A DNA stretch of 14,559 nt. Source: an uncultured Bacillota bacterium. Its GTDB lineage: Bacteria > Bacillota > Clostridia > Christensenellales > UBA1242. Below are positions 6,813 to 13,858 of the stretch, one piece after another. Position 1 is the stretch's first letter. The number at the start of each line of letters is the position of its first letter. The translations under genes and the position numbers were made by a program. The stretch lies in assembly GCA_937889705.1 (NCBI GenBank), contig CALBYO010000055.1, positions 1 through 14,559 on the forward strand, written 5' to 3'. The notes beneath the pieces were generated by a model that saw only the letters and a list, made by a program, of their open reading frames with translations, searched no databases and had not been told where the DNA came from.

Positions 6813-7622
6813 TTATATATTTTTATCCAATTTGGATTGCAATGCCAAAATAAAATTCTTGATTGTGATGTCAATTTCGCTGCCAGCGGTGTAATCTGCC
6901 TTGCAACAAGCGGTTACTCTGTCGTCTTTATAAAGCGAAAATCCTACATCTTTGCTATCGCCATAAACAGCAATAGACATACCACCTTTGCCTTTTACAA
7001 CTTTCATACAAGGAATGTCGGTAAAGCCATCGCCAACATAGATGATATTTTCGTAAGGAATTGGCCTTATGTCTTTTTGCATGACCTTATTTATACTATC
7101 ATCGGCGACATCTAAAATGCCTTTATTAATTCTAAAAATGAATTGTGTTTTGTTTGTATAATTAATCGCTCTTGCTGGCCAAACAACATGACCTTTTTCA
7201 TCGTAAATATATTGACAAGCATAGATTTTTTTGAATTCTTTTGCTATTGGGCAACCTTCAACAATCTCAGTAAGCCCAGAACTGATTAGATAATGCTCAA
7301 CTTCAAAACCATGGTCAGCACCAAATTTATTGATTTGAGAAAACCATTCTATTACACCAGGAAAAAACTCAATATTCTTTCCGCCGTCATTTAAAACTTT
7401 TCTAGTTAAAGGTTTGCCAATTTCTTTTGCTCGCGCAACAAGTTCATACATGAATGCGAGCACCCTATCCATTTGGTTTTTTGATGAAGTAACATCTAAT
7501 TTTGAATAGAATGTATCTGCATCAGTTTCTAAATAATCAAAAACGCCGTATTCTTGCATACTTTTCAAAGATAGCGTTTGGTCAAAATCGTATAAAATAG
7601 CAATTTTTCTTTTTTGCGTCAT
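6813..7622 (-). CDS. HAD-superfamily phosphatase (phosphoserine-phosphatase-like)
   Basis: A 269-residue soluble hydrolase. HAD motif I is DFDQT at 12-16, with nucleophile D12 and acid/base D14. Motif II is ISSG (113-116). A Lys near 158-167 can serve as motif III. Motif IV is GDGFTD (197-202), with the Mg-binding acidic pair D198 and D202. The ~95 residues between motifs I and II form a helical cap, as in the phosphoserine-phosphatase type. These enzymes hydrolyse small phosphomonoesters through an aspartyl-phosphate intermediate; the substrate here cannot be told. The start ATG at 7622 has AGAAGGA about six bases upstream. The gene has its own promoter and is not obviously coupled to yebC, whose terminator lies between them. 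Confidence 0.85.
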   Translation of the reverse strand: MTQKRKIAILYDFDQTLSLKSMQEYGVFDYLETDADTFYSKLDVTSSKNQMDRVLAFMYELVARAKEIGKPLTRKVLNDGGKNIEFFPGVIEWFSQINKFGADHGFEVEHYLISSGLTEIVEGCPIAKEFKKIYACQYIYDEKGHVVWPARAINYTNKTQFIFRINKGILDVADDSINKVMQKDIRPIPYENIIYVGDGFTDIPCMKVVKGKGGMSIAVYGDSKDVGFSLYKDDRVTACCKADYTAGSEIDITIKNFILALQSKLDKNI

Positions 7623-7651
7623 ACTTTTCCTTCTTATGTTTTCCTAATATA

Positions 7652-7681
7652 ATTATACCATATATATTATACCTATGTCAA
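7652..7681 (-). promoter_or_regulatory. Promoter of the HAD phosphatase gene
   Basis: TTGACA (7676-7681), 18 bases, then TATAAT (7652-7657) on the minus strand, with TGG before the -10. The leader is about 25 bases and carries the ribosome binding site. Confidence 0.8.
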
Positions 7682-7696
7682 CAAGGCATGCTTTAC

Positions 7697-7723
7697 AAAA
7701 AAATCCACGAAAATCGTGGATTT
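7697..7723 (-). terminator. Intrinsic terminator of yebC
   Basis: AATCCACGA/TCGTGGATT stem (7702-7722) with a three-base loop, followed on the minus strand by seven T residues. It starts five bases past the yebC stop. Confidence 0.9.
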
Positions 7724-7727
7724 TAAA

Positions 7728-8450
7728 TTACATATTTACATTATGATAAATTTCTTGTATATCATCATTATCTTCAAACATATCAGTCATGCGAGTGAAA
7801 GTTTCAAGTTGTTTGTCGTCCAAATCAACATAATTTTGAGCAACCATTTCGGTGTCTGCTGACAAGACTTTTCCACCAATGCCTTCAAGCGCTTTTTGAA
7901 CCGTATCTAACATATTTGGTGCACATGAAATTTCCCAACTATCATCGTTTTCGCATACATCGTCAGCGCCGGCTTCAACTGCTGCCATGAAAATATCATC
8001 TTCTGTCAACTTGCCGTCTTTTTCCAATATGATAATTCCTTTATTGTCAAACATAAAACTTACACAACCGATTGTTCCAAGACTGCCACCGAATTTATCA
8101 AATGTATGCCTTACATCGCCAGCTGTTCTATTTTTATTATCAGTTAAGCATTTTACAATAACTGCTGAGCCGCCGACGCCATAGCCTTCGTATAAAACTT
8201 CTTCGTAGTTGACATTTCCAAGTTCACCGCTTGCTTTTTTGATACTTCTTGAAATTGTATCATTTGGCATATTTGCTTGCTTTGCTTTTGCAACCAATGC
8301 TTGTAATCTTGGATTTGTAACAGGGTCTGCTCCGCCTGTCTTAACAGCAACAGCAATTTCACGACCTATTTTTGTGAAAATTTTACCTTTTTGTGCATCA
8401 CTTTTTTCTTTTGTTCTTTTAATATTATTCCATTTGCTATGTCCGCTCAT
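7728..8450 (-). CDS. yebC: YebC/PmpR (TACO1) family protein
   Basis: 240 residues, full length for the family. The N-terminus has the family signature MSGHSKWNNIK, followed by DAQKGKIFTKIGREI, and the body keeps VNYEEVLYEGYGVGG and the conserved TAGDVRHTF-type segment. An acidic C-terminal domain follows. The family was long annotated as a transcriptional regulator; its mitochondrial homologue TACO1 is a translational activator, and bacterial members have more recently been linked to translation through stalling proline-rich stretches. I see nothing that separates these roles here. TAGGAG lies seven bases before the ATG. It has its own promoter and terminator. Confidence 0.95.
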   Translation of the reverse strand: MSGHSKWNNIKRTKEKSDAQKGKIFTKIGREIAVAVKTGGADPVTNPRLQALVAKAKQANMPNDTISRSIKKASGELGNVNYEEVLYEGYGVGGSAVIVKCLTDNKNRTAGDVRHTFDKFGGSLGTIGCVSFMFDNKGIIILEKDGKLTEDDIFMAAVEAGADDVCENDDSWEISCAPNMLDTVQKALEGIGGKVLSADTEMVAQNYVDLDDKQLETFTRMTDMFEDNDDIQEIYHNVNM

Positions 8451-8474
8451 AAATTCTCCTATAAAAACCTGTTT

Positions 8475-8504
8475 ATTTTAGCATATTTTCTTGTCGCTTG
8501 TAAA
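8475..8504 (-). promoter_or_regulatory. Promoter of yebC
   Basis: TTTACA (8499-8504), 18 bases, then TAAAAT (8475-8480) with TGC directly upstream as an extended -10. It lies in the 69-base gap between trmH-like and yebC. Confidence 0.65.
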
Positions 8505-8519
8505 ACGATTAAATACAAT

Positions 8520-9272
8520 TTATATATTATTTTTATTTAATTCATACATTAAAATTGCACCGGCAACACCAACATTTAAACTTTCAAGATTGTTTGCCAT
8601 AGGAATTGAAATTTTTTTGTTCGCTATTTCAAACATTTCTTTTGACACACCGTTGCCTTCATTTCCAAGCACAATGCCGAATTGTTTTTCAACTTTGACA
8701 TTAAAAACATTTTCACCTTGCATATGACCAACATATATATCGAAATTTTTCAAACTTTGTTTTTGAAAAGCCAAAAAGTCGATTTTTGAACATTCATAAA
8801 CATTAAGTTTAAATGCCGCGCCCATTGAACTTCTTATGAGTTTATCGTTTGTTAAACTAACACAATCGACCATATAAACATCTAAAAAATTCGCCCCGAG
8901 TGCTGTTCTCAAAAGCGTTCCAACATTGCCTGGGTCTTGCAAATTATCCAAGACAAGGAAATTTGTATTTGGTTTGTTCAGTGTTTTGCCTACATTCTCA
9001 ACAACGCCGATTAAACCTTGAGAATTACAAGTATCCGCAAACAATTTAAAAGTTGAATCATTCAACTCTATAATTTCGCAATTTTGAGCATTAAAATCAA
9101 ATTTTTCAGCGTTATTTGCTTTCGTTTCGCAATTTATTAACAAATACTTTAAGTCAAACCCAGCACAAATTGCTTCTTTAATTACCTTTGGATTGTCTAA
9201 AAAAGCAAACTTTTTATCTGCTTTTAATTTTTTTAACTCTTTAACTTTTTCGTTGTTTCTTGAAATAATCAT
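8520..9272 (-). CDS. TrmH-family (SPOUT) RNA 2'-O-methyltransferase
   Basis: 250 residues. The N-terminal ~95 residues are the substrate-binding part typical of rRNA-type TrmH proteins (opening ISRNNEKVKELKKL). The SPOUT domain carries motif 1 DNLQDPGNVGTLLRTA (about 110-125), motif 2 IVLGNEGNGVS and motif 3 ISIPMANNLESLNVGVAGAI, including the knotted SAM-binding Asn-Val-Gly segment. Family members methylate ribose 2'-OH groups in rRNA or tRNA; the target is not readable from sequence. The start is ATG at 9272; a TTG one codon upstream is also in frame. No Shine-Dalgarno site is visible, and the -10 box ends six bases before the ATG, which points to a leaderless transcript. It is divergent from the GNAT gene. 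Confidence 0.9.
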   Translation of the reverse strand: MIISRNNEKVKELKKLKADKKFAFLDNPKVIKEAICAGFDLKYLLINCETKANNAEKFDFNAQNCEIIELNDSTFKLFADTCNSQGLIGVVENVGKTLNKPNTNFLVLDNLQDPGNVGTLLRTALGANFLDVYMVDCVSLTNDKLIRSSMGAAFKLNVYECSKIDFLAFQKQSLKNFDIYVGHMQGENVFNVKVEKQFGIVLGNEGNGVSKEMFEIANKKISIPMANNLESLNVGVAGAILMYELNKNNI

Positions 9273-9278
9273 CAATTA

Positions 9279-9306
9279 AATATATCACAAAAAAATATTT
9301 TTACAA
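9279..9306 (-). promoter_or_regulatory. Promoter of the TrmH-family gene (leaderless geometry)
   Basis: TTGTAA (9301-9306), 16 bases, then TGA-TATATT (-10 at 9279-9284) on the minus strand. Six bases separate the -10 from the ATG at 9272, so transcription should start at or next to the start codon. Confidence 0.65.
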
Positions 9307-9320
9307 ATCATAATAAACTA

Positions 9321-9348
9321 TTTACATTTTTATAAATTGTGATATAAT
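9321..9348 (+). promoter_or_regulatory. Promoter of the GNAT gene (leaderless geometry)
   Basis: TTTACA (9321-9326), 16 bases, then TGA-TATAAT (-10 at 9343-9348). Six bases separate the -10 from the ATG at 9355. The same TGTGATATA block occurs at the opposite-facing promoter. Confidence 0.75.
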
Positions 9349-9354
9349 GCTTGC

Positions 9355-9858
9355 ATGAAATTTGAATGGAAAGAAATCAAAAATGACGAAGAAAAATTCA
9401 TCAACGCTTGGCTCACAGTTGCTGACAAGCAAAATTTATGCATGACTGATAAATCTTGGCAAGAAACTGCTAACGATATTAAAGATTGTTTAAAAAGCAT
9501 GAAAAATGGTCAATTCAGAAATGTAATCGGTTACTTAAATAATCAACCGGCAGTTGCAATGATGTTCGGTGTTGAACATTCTGGCGATATACTAAATCTT
9601 TATAATATTGTTGTTAATCCAACATTCAGGCATAAAGGTGTTGCTAAACAAGCAGTTATGAGTTTAATTTATAATGCAGAAAAAGAATTCAATCTAAAAC
9701 CAACATACAAACAAATCAAAGCGTCTGTCGTTCCAAAAAATACAATTTCAAAAAATTTATTTTTCGGCTCTGGCTTTACTTCATGCCAATATGACGGCGA
9801 ATACTTGGTTTACACAAAATATTTTCAAAAAAATTATGATAGCGATATAACAAAATAA
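9355..9858 (+). CDS. GNAT-family N-acetyltransferase
   Basis: 167 residues, the only plus-strand protein gene that I support in the window. The acetyl-CoA binding motif A is present as IVVNPTFRHKGVAKQAV (84-101), with R92-x-x-G95-x-A97 matching the R/Q-x-x-G-x-G/A loop that holds the CoA pyrophosphate. A beta-strand IGYLNNQPAVAMMFGV precedes it, and the segment SKNLFFGSGFTSCQ matches the late motif B region of GNAT folds. It transfers an acetyl group from acetyl-CoA to an amine; the substrate is unknown. The start at 9355 lacks a Shine-Dalgarno site and fits a leaderless mRNA. The alternative internal Met30 would remove the first helix. Confidence 0.85.
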   Translation: MKFEWKEIKNDEEKFINAWLTVADKQNLCMTDKSWQETANDIKDCLKSMKNGQFRNVIGYLNNQPAVAMMFGVEHSGDILNLYNIVVNPTFRHKGVAKQAVMSLIYNAEKEFNLKPTYKQIKASVVPKNTISKNLFFGSGFTSCQYDGEYLVYTKYFQKNYDSDITK

Positions 9859-9862
9859 AAAA

Positions 9863-9888
9863 ACATCTCAAACGAGATGTTCTTTTTT
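9863..9888. terminator. Bidirectional terminator between convergent genes
   Basis: ACATCTC/GAGATGT stem (9863-9880) with an AAAC loop. It is followed by TCTTTTTT on the plus strand and by TTTTTTT on the minus strand, and serves the GNAT gene and the facing metalloprotease gene. Confidence 0.9.
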
Positions 9889-10558
9889 ACATTTGTTTAT
9901 CTGGTGCTGCTGGATAAAGCGTGTTAAGCCATTCAATTTCTCTCTTTGAAAATCCCCTGCAATAAAATGGCTTATAATTAAGTGATGGCCCACCAGCAAA
10001 CATTAAATCAGTGCTTTCTGATGTATGTTCCAAACCAATCGCATGTCCCATTTCATGAATAACAATGGAATAAATTTCTGTAAAACTAATGTCTTCACTC
10101 AAATAAATTGGAGCAGTGATTTGCAAGCAATCTGGCGAATTTCTGTATGTACTCCCTGCAATTTTATCATTGCTTTCATTCGCAATATCCTTATTTAAGT
10201 AGTTTACAATAAATATGTGGCTTTTAGCAGTTTCAATGTTGTCCACAAAAATATTAAAAGTGATACCTTTGCAAACTTTGTCTACATATTTAACCGCTCT
10301 TTCAACTTCCTTTCTTTGCATTTTGGTAAATTTATCAGAAATACAAACATAAATTGGATGTTCATTATAATAGCCAGGCTCAACATTTGGATTTTGGACT
10401 AAACTTTGGTTGTAACTTGTATCTCCTAAATGAGCATACTTTTCTTCCATCTTCTTACCTGCTATATATCTTCCAAGTGGCGCAGTTGCACAAAATAATG
10501 CAGAAGCGATTGAACCAATTATCAACGTTGATGCAACAAACTTTTTAAACTTTCCCAT
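9887..10558 (-). CDS. Exported matrixin-like zinc metalloprotease
   Basis: 223 residues. The N-terminus (GKFKKF, then a hydrophobic stretch to about residue 28) is a signal peptide or anchor; Cys23 is not in a convincing lipobox because Phe precedes it. The catalytic part has HEMGHAIGLEH at 168-178, the HExxHxxGxxH zinc site of metzincins, with E169 as the general base and H168, H172 and H178 as ligands. M186 in DLMF is placed for the Met-turn. The short linker and small domain fit the matrixin type. It probably cleaves proteins outside the membrane. No propeptide cysteine switch is evident. The start has GAGGGAAAG before the ATG. It is monocistronic with its own promoter. Confidence 0.85.
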   Translation of the reverse strand: MGKFKKFVASTLIIGSIASALFCATAPLGRYIAGKKMEEKYAHLGDTSYNQSLVQNPNVEPGYYNEHPIYVCISDKFTKMQRKEVERAVKYVDKVCKGITFNIFVDNIETAKSHIFIVNYLNKDIANESNDKIAGSTYRNSPDCLQITAPIYLSEDISFTEIYSIVIHEMGHAIGLEHTSESTDLMFAGGPSLNYKPFYCRGFSKREIEWLNTLYPAAPDKQM

Positions 10559-10576
10559 AACTTTCCCTCGTCAAAT

Positions 10577-10605
10577 ATGATAATACAATCAGCCTTGATT
10601 GTCAA
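10577..10605 (-). promoter_or_regulatory. Promoter of the metalloprotease gene
   Basis: TTGACA (10600-10605), 17 bases, then TATCAT (10577-10582) on the minus strand; the leader is about 12 bases and carries the GAGGG site. Confidence 0.75.
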
Positions 10606-10649
10606 TAGGCAAAAAACTGCAAATTTATATGAAAATATGTATTACAAAT

Positions 10650-10673
10650 TTGACCCAACTTTTGACCCAACTT
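10650..10673. repeat. 12-bp tandem duplication
   Basis: TTGACCCAACTT occurs twice in perfect tandem. On the minus strand it encodes KLGQKLGQ within a 32-codon open frame (ATG near 10700, stop near 10605). Such a tail resembles the ends of some phage-type integrases, so it may be a fossil of an element that used the tRNA cluster. Confidence 0.7.
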
Positions 10674-10700
10674 TTTAGCCAAAAAATTGAATTTTGGCAT

Positions 10701-10739
10701 AAAAAAACTGATAATTAGAATTTTTTCTAATTACCAGTT
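10701..10739 (-). terminator. Intrinsic terminator of the tRNA operon
   Basis: On the minus strand AACTGGTAATTAGAA pairs with TTCTAATTATCAGTT (one mismatch) and is followed by seven T residues. It lies about 50 bases past the CCA end of tRNA-Tyr. Confidence 0.9.
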
Positions 10740-10788
10740 AAAAACGCTACAAGCACCTATTTTAAAGGCTTATAAGTTGTTTTTCTTT

Positions 10789-10873
10789 TGGTGGTTGGGG
10801 ATGGATTCGAACCATCGAAGCCGGAGGCGGCAGATTTACAGTCTGCTCCCTTTGACCGCTCGGGAACCCAACC
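10789..10873 (-). tRNA. tRNA-Tyr (anticodon GTA)
   Basis: 85 bases with the long variable arm of Tyr tRNAs (CCGCCTCCGGCTTCG region). The acceptor is GGTTGGG/CCCAACC with A73 and encoded CCA. The loop CTGTAAA gives anticodon GTA. It is the last gene of the operon. Confidence 0.95.
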
Positions 10874-10877
10874 ACAG

Positions 10878-10952
10878 TGGAGCTGGCGAAAGGAATCGAA
10901 CCTTCAACCTGCTGATTACAAGTCAGCTGCTCTACCGTTGAGCCACGCCAGC
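10878..10952 (-). tRNA. tRNA-Thr (anticodon TGT)
   Basis: 75 bases. Acceptor GCTGGCG/CGCCAGC, discriminator U73 as usual for Thr, encoded CCA, and loop CTTGTAA giving TGT. Only four bases separate it from tRNA-Tyr. Confidence 0.95.
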
Positions 10953-10976
10953 AAAATTTGTAGCGTCCAGGCATTT

Positions 10977-11135
10977 GCCTTTCGGCTGGTAGCCTTAGGC
11001 TTAAACCACCCGCCTTGCAAGTGATTTGCTCGTGCGGTGTTCTTTTTTTGCCTTTCGGCTGGTGCCTCGAGGCGGAATCGAACCACCCGCCTTGCAAGAG
11101 ATTTGCTCGTGCGGTGTTCTTCTTTGCCTTTCGGC

Positions 11136-11138
<3 letters not shown>
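10977..11138 (-). repeat. Tandem tRNA-derived repeats inside the tRNA operon
   Basis: Units of 73 and 76 bases start at 10977 and 11050 with GCCTTTCGGC, and a third partial copy at 11126 runs into tRNA-Phe. In the second unit the bases next to GCCTTTCGGC are the T-arm, acceptor strand, A73 and CCA of tRNA-Phe (TTCGATT loop, TCGAGGC, ACCA). The first unit keeps the outline but is decayed (AAGCCTAAGGCTACCA). On the transcribed strand each unit also holds CTTGCAA preceded by GAGC, like a tRNA-Ala(TGC) anticodon loop, but the stem does not pair. They read as duplicated, chimeric tRNA 3' halves rather than working tRNAs. Confidence 0.75.
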
Positions 11139-11211
<73 letters not shown>

Positions 11212-11238
11212 AAAATTAAAGTTTGCTTAAAGCAAACT

Positions 11239-11315
11239 TGGCGATTCGGATGGGGATCGAACCCACGACCTCTAGCGTGACAGGCTAGCGTTCTAACCAG
11301 CTGAACTACCGAACC
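11239..11315 (-). tRNA. tRNA-Asp (anticodon GTC)
   Basis: 77 bases. Acceptor GGTTCGG/CCGAATC, the Asp-typical G73, encoded CCA and loop CTGTCAC giving GTC. An 8-bp hairpin AAGTTTGC/GCAAACTT follows the CCA end. Confidence 0.95.
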
Positions 11316-11366
11316 ATGTTGAATAACAAAGGTTTTCAACCTTTAATCTTCAAATCTCTTTGAAGA

Positions 11367-11443
11367 TGGTGGACCTTCTAGGACTCGAACCTAGGACCGA
11401 CCGGTTATGAGCCGGTTGCTCTAACCAACTGAGCTAAAGGTCC
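11367..11443 (-). tRNA. tRNA with CAT anticodon (Met elongator or Ile2)
   Basis: 77 bases. Acceptor GGACCTT/AAGGTCC, A73, encoded CCA and loop CTCATAA. A CAT anticodon can be elongator Met, or Ile2 when C34 is changed to lysidine by TilS. The acceptor has C4-G69 and C5-G68, which are TilS identity pairs in the E. coli tRNA, and this favours Ile2. It is not initiator Met, because it has a paired 1-72 end and lacks the three G-C pairs of the initiator anticodon stem. Confidence 0.9.
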
Positions 11444-11467
11444 AAACTTAACATTTGAGTTAAGTAC

Positions 11468-11543
11468 TGGTCGGGGTGAAGAGACTCGAACTCCCGGCCC
11501 CATGGTCCCAAACCACGTGCGCTACCAACTGCGCTACACCCCG
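11468..11543 (-). tRNA. tRNA-Pro (anticodon TGG)
   Basis: 76 bases. Acceptor CGGGGTG/CACCCCG with the C1-G72 pair usual for bacterial Pro tRNAs, A73, encoded CCA and loop TTTGGGA giving TGG. It is the first gene of the operon. Confidence 0.95.
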
Positions 11544-11562
11544 AAACTCAAAATGCTTAGTT

Positions 11563-11591
11563 ATATTACACTATTTTGCATAATCTGTCAA
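11563..11591 (-). promoter_or_regulatory. Promoter of the tRNA operon
   Basis: TTGACA (11586-11591), exactly 17 bases, then TAATAT (11563-11568) on the minus strand. It is close to consensus, as expected for stable RNA. The start would be near 11556, 13 bases before tRNA-Pro. A 10-bp inverted repeat (AAATGCTTAG at 11551-11560, CTAAGCATTT at 11645-11654) flanks it. Confidence 0.9.
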
Positions 11592-11662
11592 CAATTTTTC
11601 ATAATTTTTTTTATTTGATTTATTTACTAATTTTTTTGTTGACGCTAAGCATTTGTATCATA

Positions 11663-12874
11663 CTATTTTTCTAGTAAATGTATTGCCACAAGTTTTGCAT
11701 GTTCATAAGTCAATGCCCCTTGAAAATACGCAACATAAGGCGGTTTTACTGGTCCATCGCTTGAAAGCTCAATAGACGCACCACTAACAAATGTTCCCGC
11801 AGCCATAATAATTGGATCTAAATATCCTGGCATATCCCAAGGCATTGGGACTGCGTCACTATCTATTGGCGAAAATCTTTGAATGTCTTGAATAAACGAA
11901 ATCATCGCGCTTTCATCATTGAATTTTATAGATTTAATAATATCCCCTGCAACTTCGTTTGATTTTGGCATTACTTCATAGCCTTTGTCCGCCAGAACTT
12001 CGCCAATCAAATATGCTCCCTTAATTGCTTGACAAACGATGTGTGGAGCTAAGAATAGACCTTGATAAAATTCACGATAGCCTTTTTCATAAGACCCAAC
12101 TTCTGTTCCAAGCGAAGGCGAAGTTAAACGATAAGAAATCATTTCAACAAATTTCTGTTTGCCAGCGATATAAGCACCAGTTGAAGCAAGACCACCACAT
12201 GGGTTTTTGATTAATGAGCCAACTATAACATCTGCGCCGACTTCGGTTGGTTCCTTTTCTGCAACAAATTCTCCATAGCAGTTATCAACAACAAAAATCG
12301 AATTTGGACTGTATTTTTTTACAACTTGAACGCATTTTTCAATATCATCTATTGAAATAGCATTGCGCCAGTTATAGCCCCTACTTCTTTGCAAAAACAC
12401 CATTTTTGGTTGCAACTCTTTCAAGTCTGCAATGATTTTTTTGTAATCGAGTTCATCATTTTTTAAGTCAACTTGCTTGTAGGTTATACCTAAATCTTTT
12501 AAACTTCCCCTGTTTTCACCTTCAACGCCAAAGATTGTTTCGTCAAGAGTTTCATAAGGTTTCCCAGCGATTGAAAGCATTGTATCGCCTGGTCTTAAAA
12601 GACCAAATAGCACAATCGCTATTGCGTGTGAGCCACAAGTGATATGTGGAGAAACGATTGCACTCTCCGCACCAAAAACGCTTGCAAACACTTTGCCAAG
12701 GCAATCTCTACCAATATCGTCATAGCCATAACCCGTTGTGCCTGCAAAATGCCTTGTTGCGATTTTATTTTCTTGAAGCGCTTTTAACACTTTTTCTTGA
12801 TTTTTTAATGCAATTTCATCAAAATATGAATATATTCTTGTTAATTTCTTTTCAATTTTATCAATTTTGCTCAT
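11663..12874 (-). CDS. ynbB: YnbB-type PLP enzyme (methionine gamma-lyase / 'aluminium resistance' family)
   Basis: 403 residues from ATG 12874, close to the length of B. subtilis YnbB. It has the fold-type I PLP layout: HFAGTTGYGYDD near 42-53, SPHITCGSHAI (75-85) for the phosphate-binding loop, VVDNCYGEF (195-203) with D197 for the pyridine nitrogen, and GSLIKNPCGG (219-228) with K223 as the likely Schiff-base lysine. Databases call the family aluminium resistance protein or methionine gamma-lyase-like; the reaction is not settled. The longer frame up to 12952 overlaps miaA and has no support. From 12874 the gene overlaps the miaA end by 14 bases, so the two are translationally coupled. The order miaA - ynbB matches Bacillota genomes. 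Confidence 0.9.
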   Translation of the reverse strand: MSKIDKIEKKLTRIYSYFDEIALKNQEKVLKALQENKIATRHFAGTTGYGYDDIGRDCLGKVFASVFGAESAIVSPHITCGSHAIAIVLFGLLRPGDTMLSIAGKPYETLDETIFGVEGENRGSLKDLGITYKQVDLKNDELDYKKIIADLKELQPKMVFLQRSRGYNWRNAISIDDIEKCVQVVKKYSPNSIFVVDNCYGEFVAEKEPTEVGADVIVGSLIKNPCGGLASTGAYIAGKQKFVEMISYRLTSPSLGTEVGSYEKGYREFYQGLFLAPHIVCQAIKGAYLIGEVLADKGYEVMPKSNEVAGDIIKSIKFNDESAMISFIQDIQRFSPIDSDAVPMPWDMPGYLDPIIMAAGTFVSGASIELSSDGPVKPPYVAYFQGALTYEHAKLVAIHLLEK

Positions 12875-13805
12875 TTTCTTTTTCCATTTCATTTTTAACA
12901 AACTTAACAATATTTTTCGCTGCATATCTTCCAGCAAGAATTTCATTAACATTGTTCATGCTATGCATAAATGTCAACTGCCTTTTTGCATAGTTGCGGC
13001 TACGCCTTTTGATGAGTTCTTTTGTTTCACGAGCCTTCGCTTCTTTTTTCAAATATGCAATCATTTCCTTATAACCAATGCCTTGCATTGAAGGACAATT
13101 TGGATTTATGCCGCTTTCAATTAGCGTTTGAACTTCATTCTTAAGCCCTTGTTTATACATCAAATTAACGCGTTTATTGATGCGTTTATATAATTTTTCT
13201 CTATCCATTGTCAAAGCAAAAACAATGTATTTAACATCATTTTGAACACTTGAATTTTGTATTGGCGAAACATTTTTATCTCGTTTGTTAATATCAAAAA
13301 TTTCAAGCGCACGAATAACCCTAAAAGTATCGTTAACATTTAAGGCTTCTGCTCTTGTTGGATTTTTCTCTTTTAAAATATTATAAACATATTCGTTGCC
13401 ATATTTTTTTGCAAGTTGTTGATAATATTTTCTTATTTTTTCATCTTTATAAACGCCATTGAAATCATAATTTTCAATGAGCGCTTTTAAGTATAACCCT
13501 GTGCCCCCGACAATGATAGGTGTTTTACCCTTTGCAAGAATTGAATCTATTTTTTCTTTCGCTTTTTTAACATAATCACAAACTGTAAATTCACGATTTG
13601 GTTTACAAACATCAATCAAATAATGTTTAACTCCTTGCATTTCTTCTTTCGTGACTTTTGCAGTTCCGATGTCCATGCCTTTATAAATTTGCATGCTATC
13701 TGCTGAAATTATTTCCCCATTAAGCATTTTTGCGACATCAATAGAAGTGCTGGTTTTACCAACACCTGTGGGACCATATATTACAACTGCGTATTTGTTT
13801 TCCAT
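12861..13805 (-). CDS. miaA: tRNA dimethylallyltransferase MiaA
   Basis: 314 residues, full length. It transfers a dimethylallyl group to N6 of A37 in tRNAs that read UNN codons; tRNA-Phe and tRNA-Tyr of the nearby operon are typical substrates, and both have A37. Visible motifs are the P-loop GPTGVGKT (11-18), SADSMQIYKGMDIGTAK (34-50) with the catalytic Asp D36, GGTGLYLKALIE (100-111) and the C-terminal KRRSRNYAKRQLTF, where the family usually has an aromatic WF after the Thr. The gene begins 53 bases after mutL with a weak AAGAAAG site and overlaps the ynbB-like gene, suggesting one mutL-miaA-ynbB transcript. Confidence 0.97.
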   Translation of the reverse strand: MENKYAVVIYGPTGVGKTSTSIDVAKMLNGEIISADSMQIYKGMDIGTAKVTKEEMQGVKHYLIDVCKPNREFTVCDYVKKAKEKIDSILAKGKTPIIVGGTGLYLKALIENYDFNGVYKDEKIRKYYQQLAKKYGNEYVYNILKEKNPTRAEALNVNDTFRVIRALEIFDINKRDKNVSPIQNSSVQNDVKYIVFALTMDREKLYKRINKRVNLMYKQGLKNEVQTLIESGINPNCPSMQGIGYKEMIAYLKKEAKARETKELIKRRSRNYAKRQLTFMHSMNNVNEILAGRYAAKNIVKFVKNEMEKENEQN

Positions 13806-13858
13806 AACTTTCTTAGTTTATCAAATTAGATTTGTTTACACAAATAAATAAGTATATT

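Noticed and set aside
11639..11666. Plus-strand TTGACG-16-TACTAT that could drive antisense RNA into the ynbB-like gene
   Set aside because: The match is moderate in AT-rich DNA, and no transcript unit or terminator supports it.
12875..12952. N-terminal extension of the ynbB-like gene
   Set aside because: It lies inside miaA in another frame, lacks a ribosome binding site, and the family starts at the MSKIDKIEKK segment.
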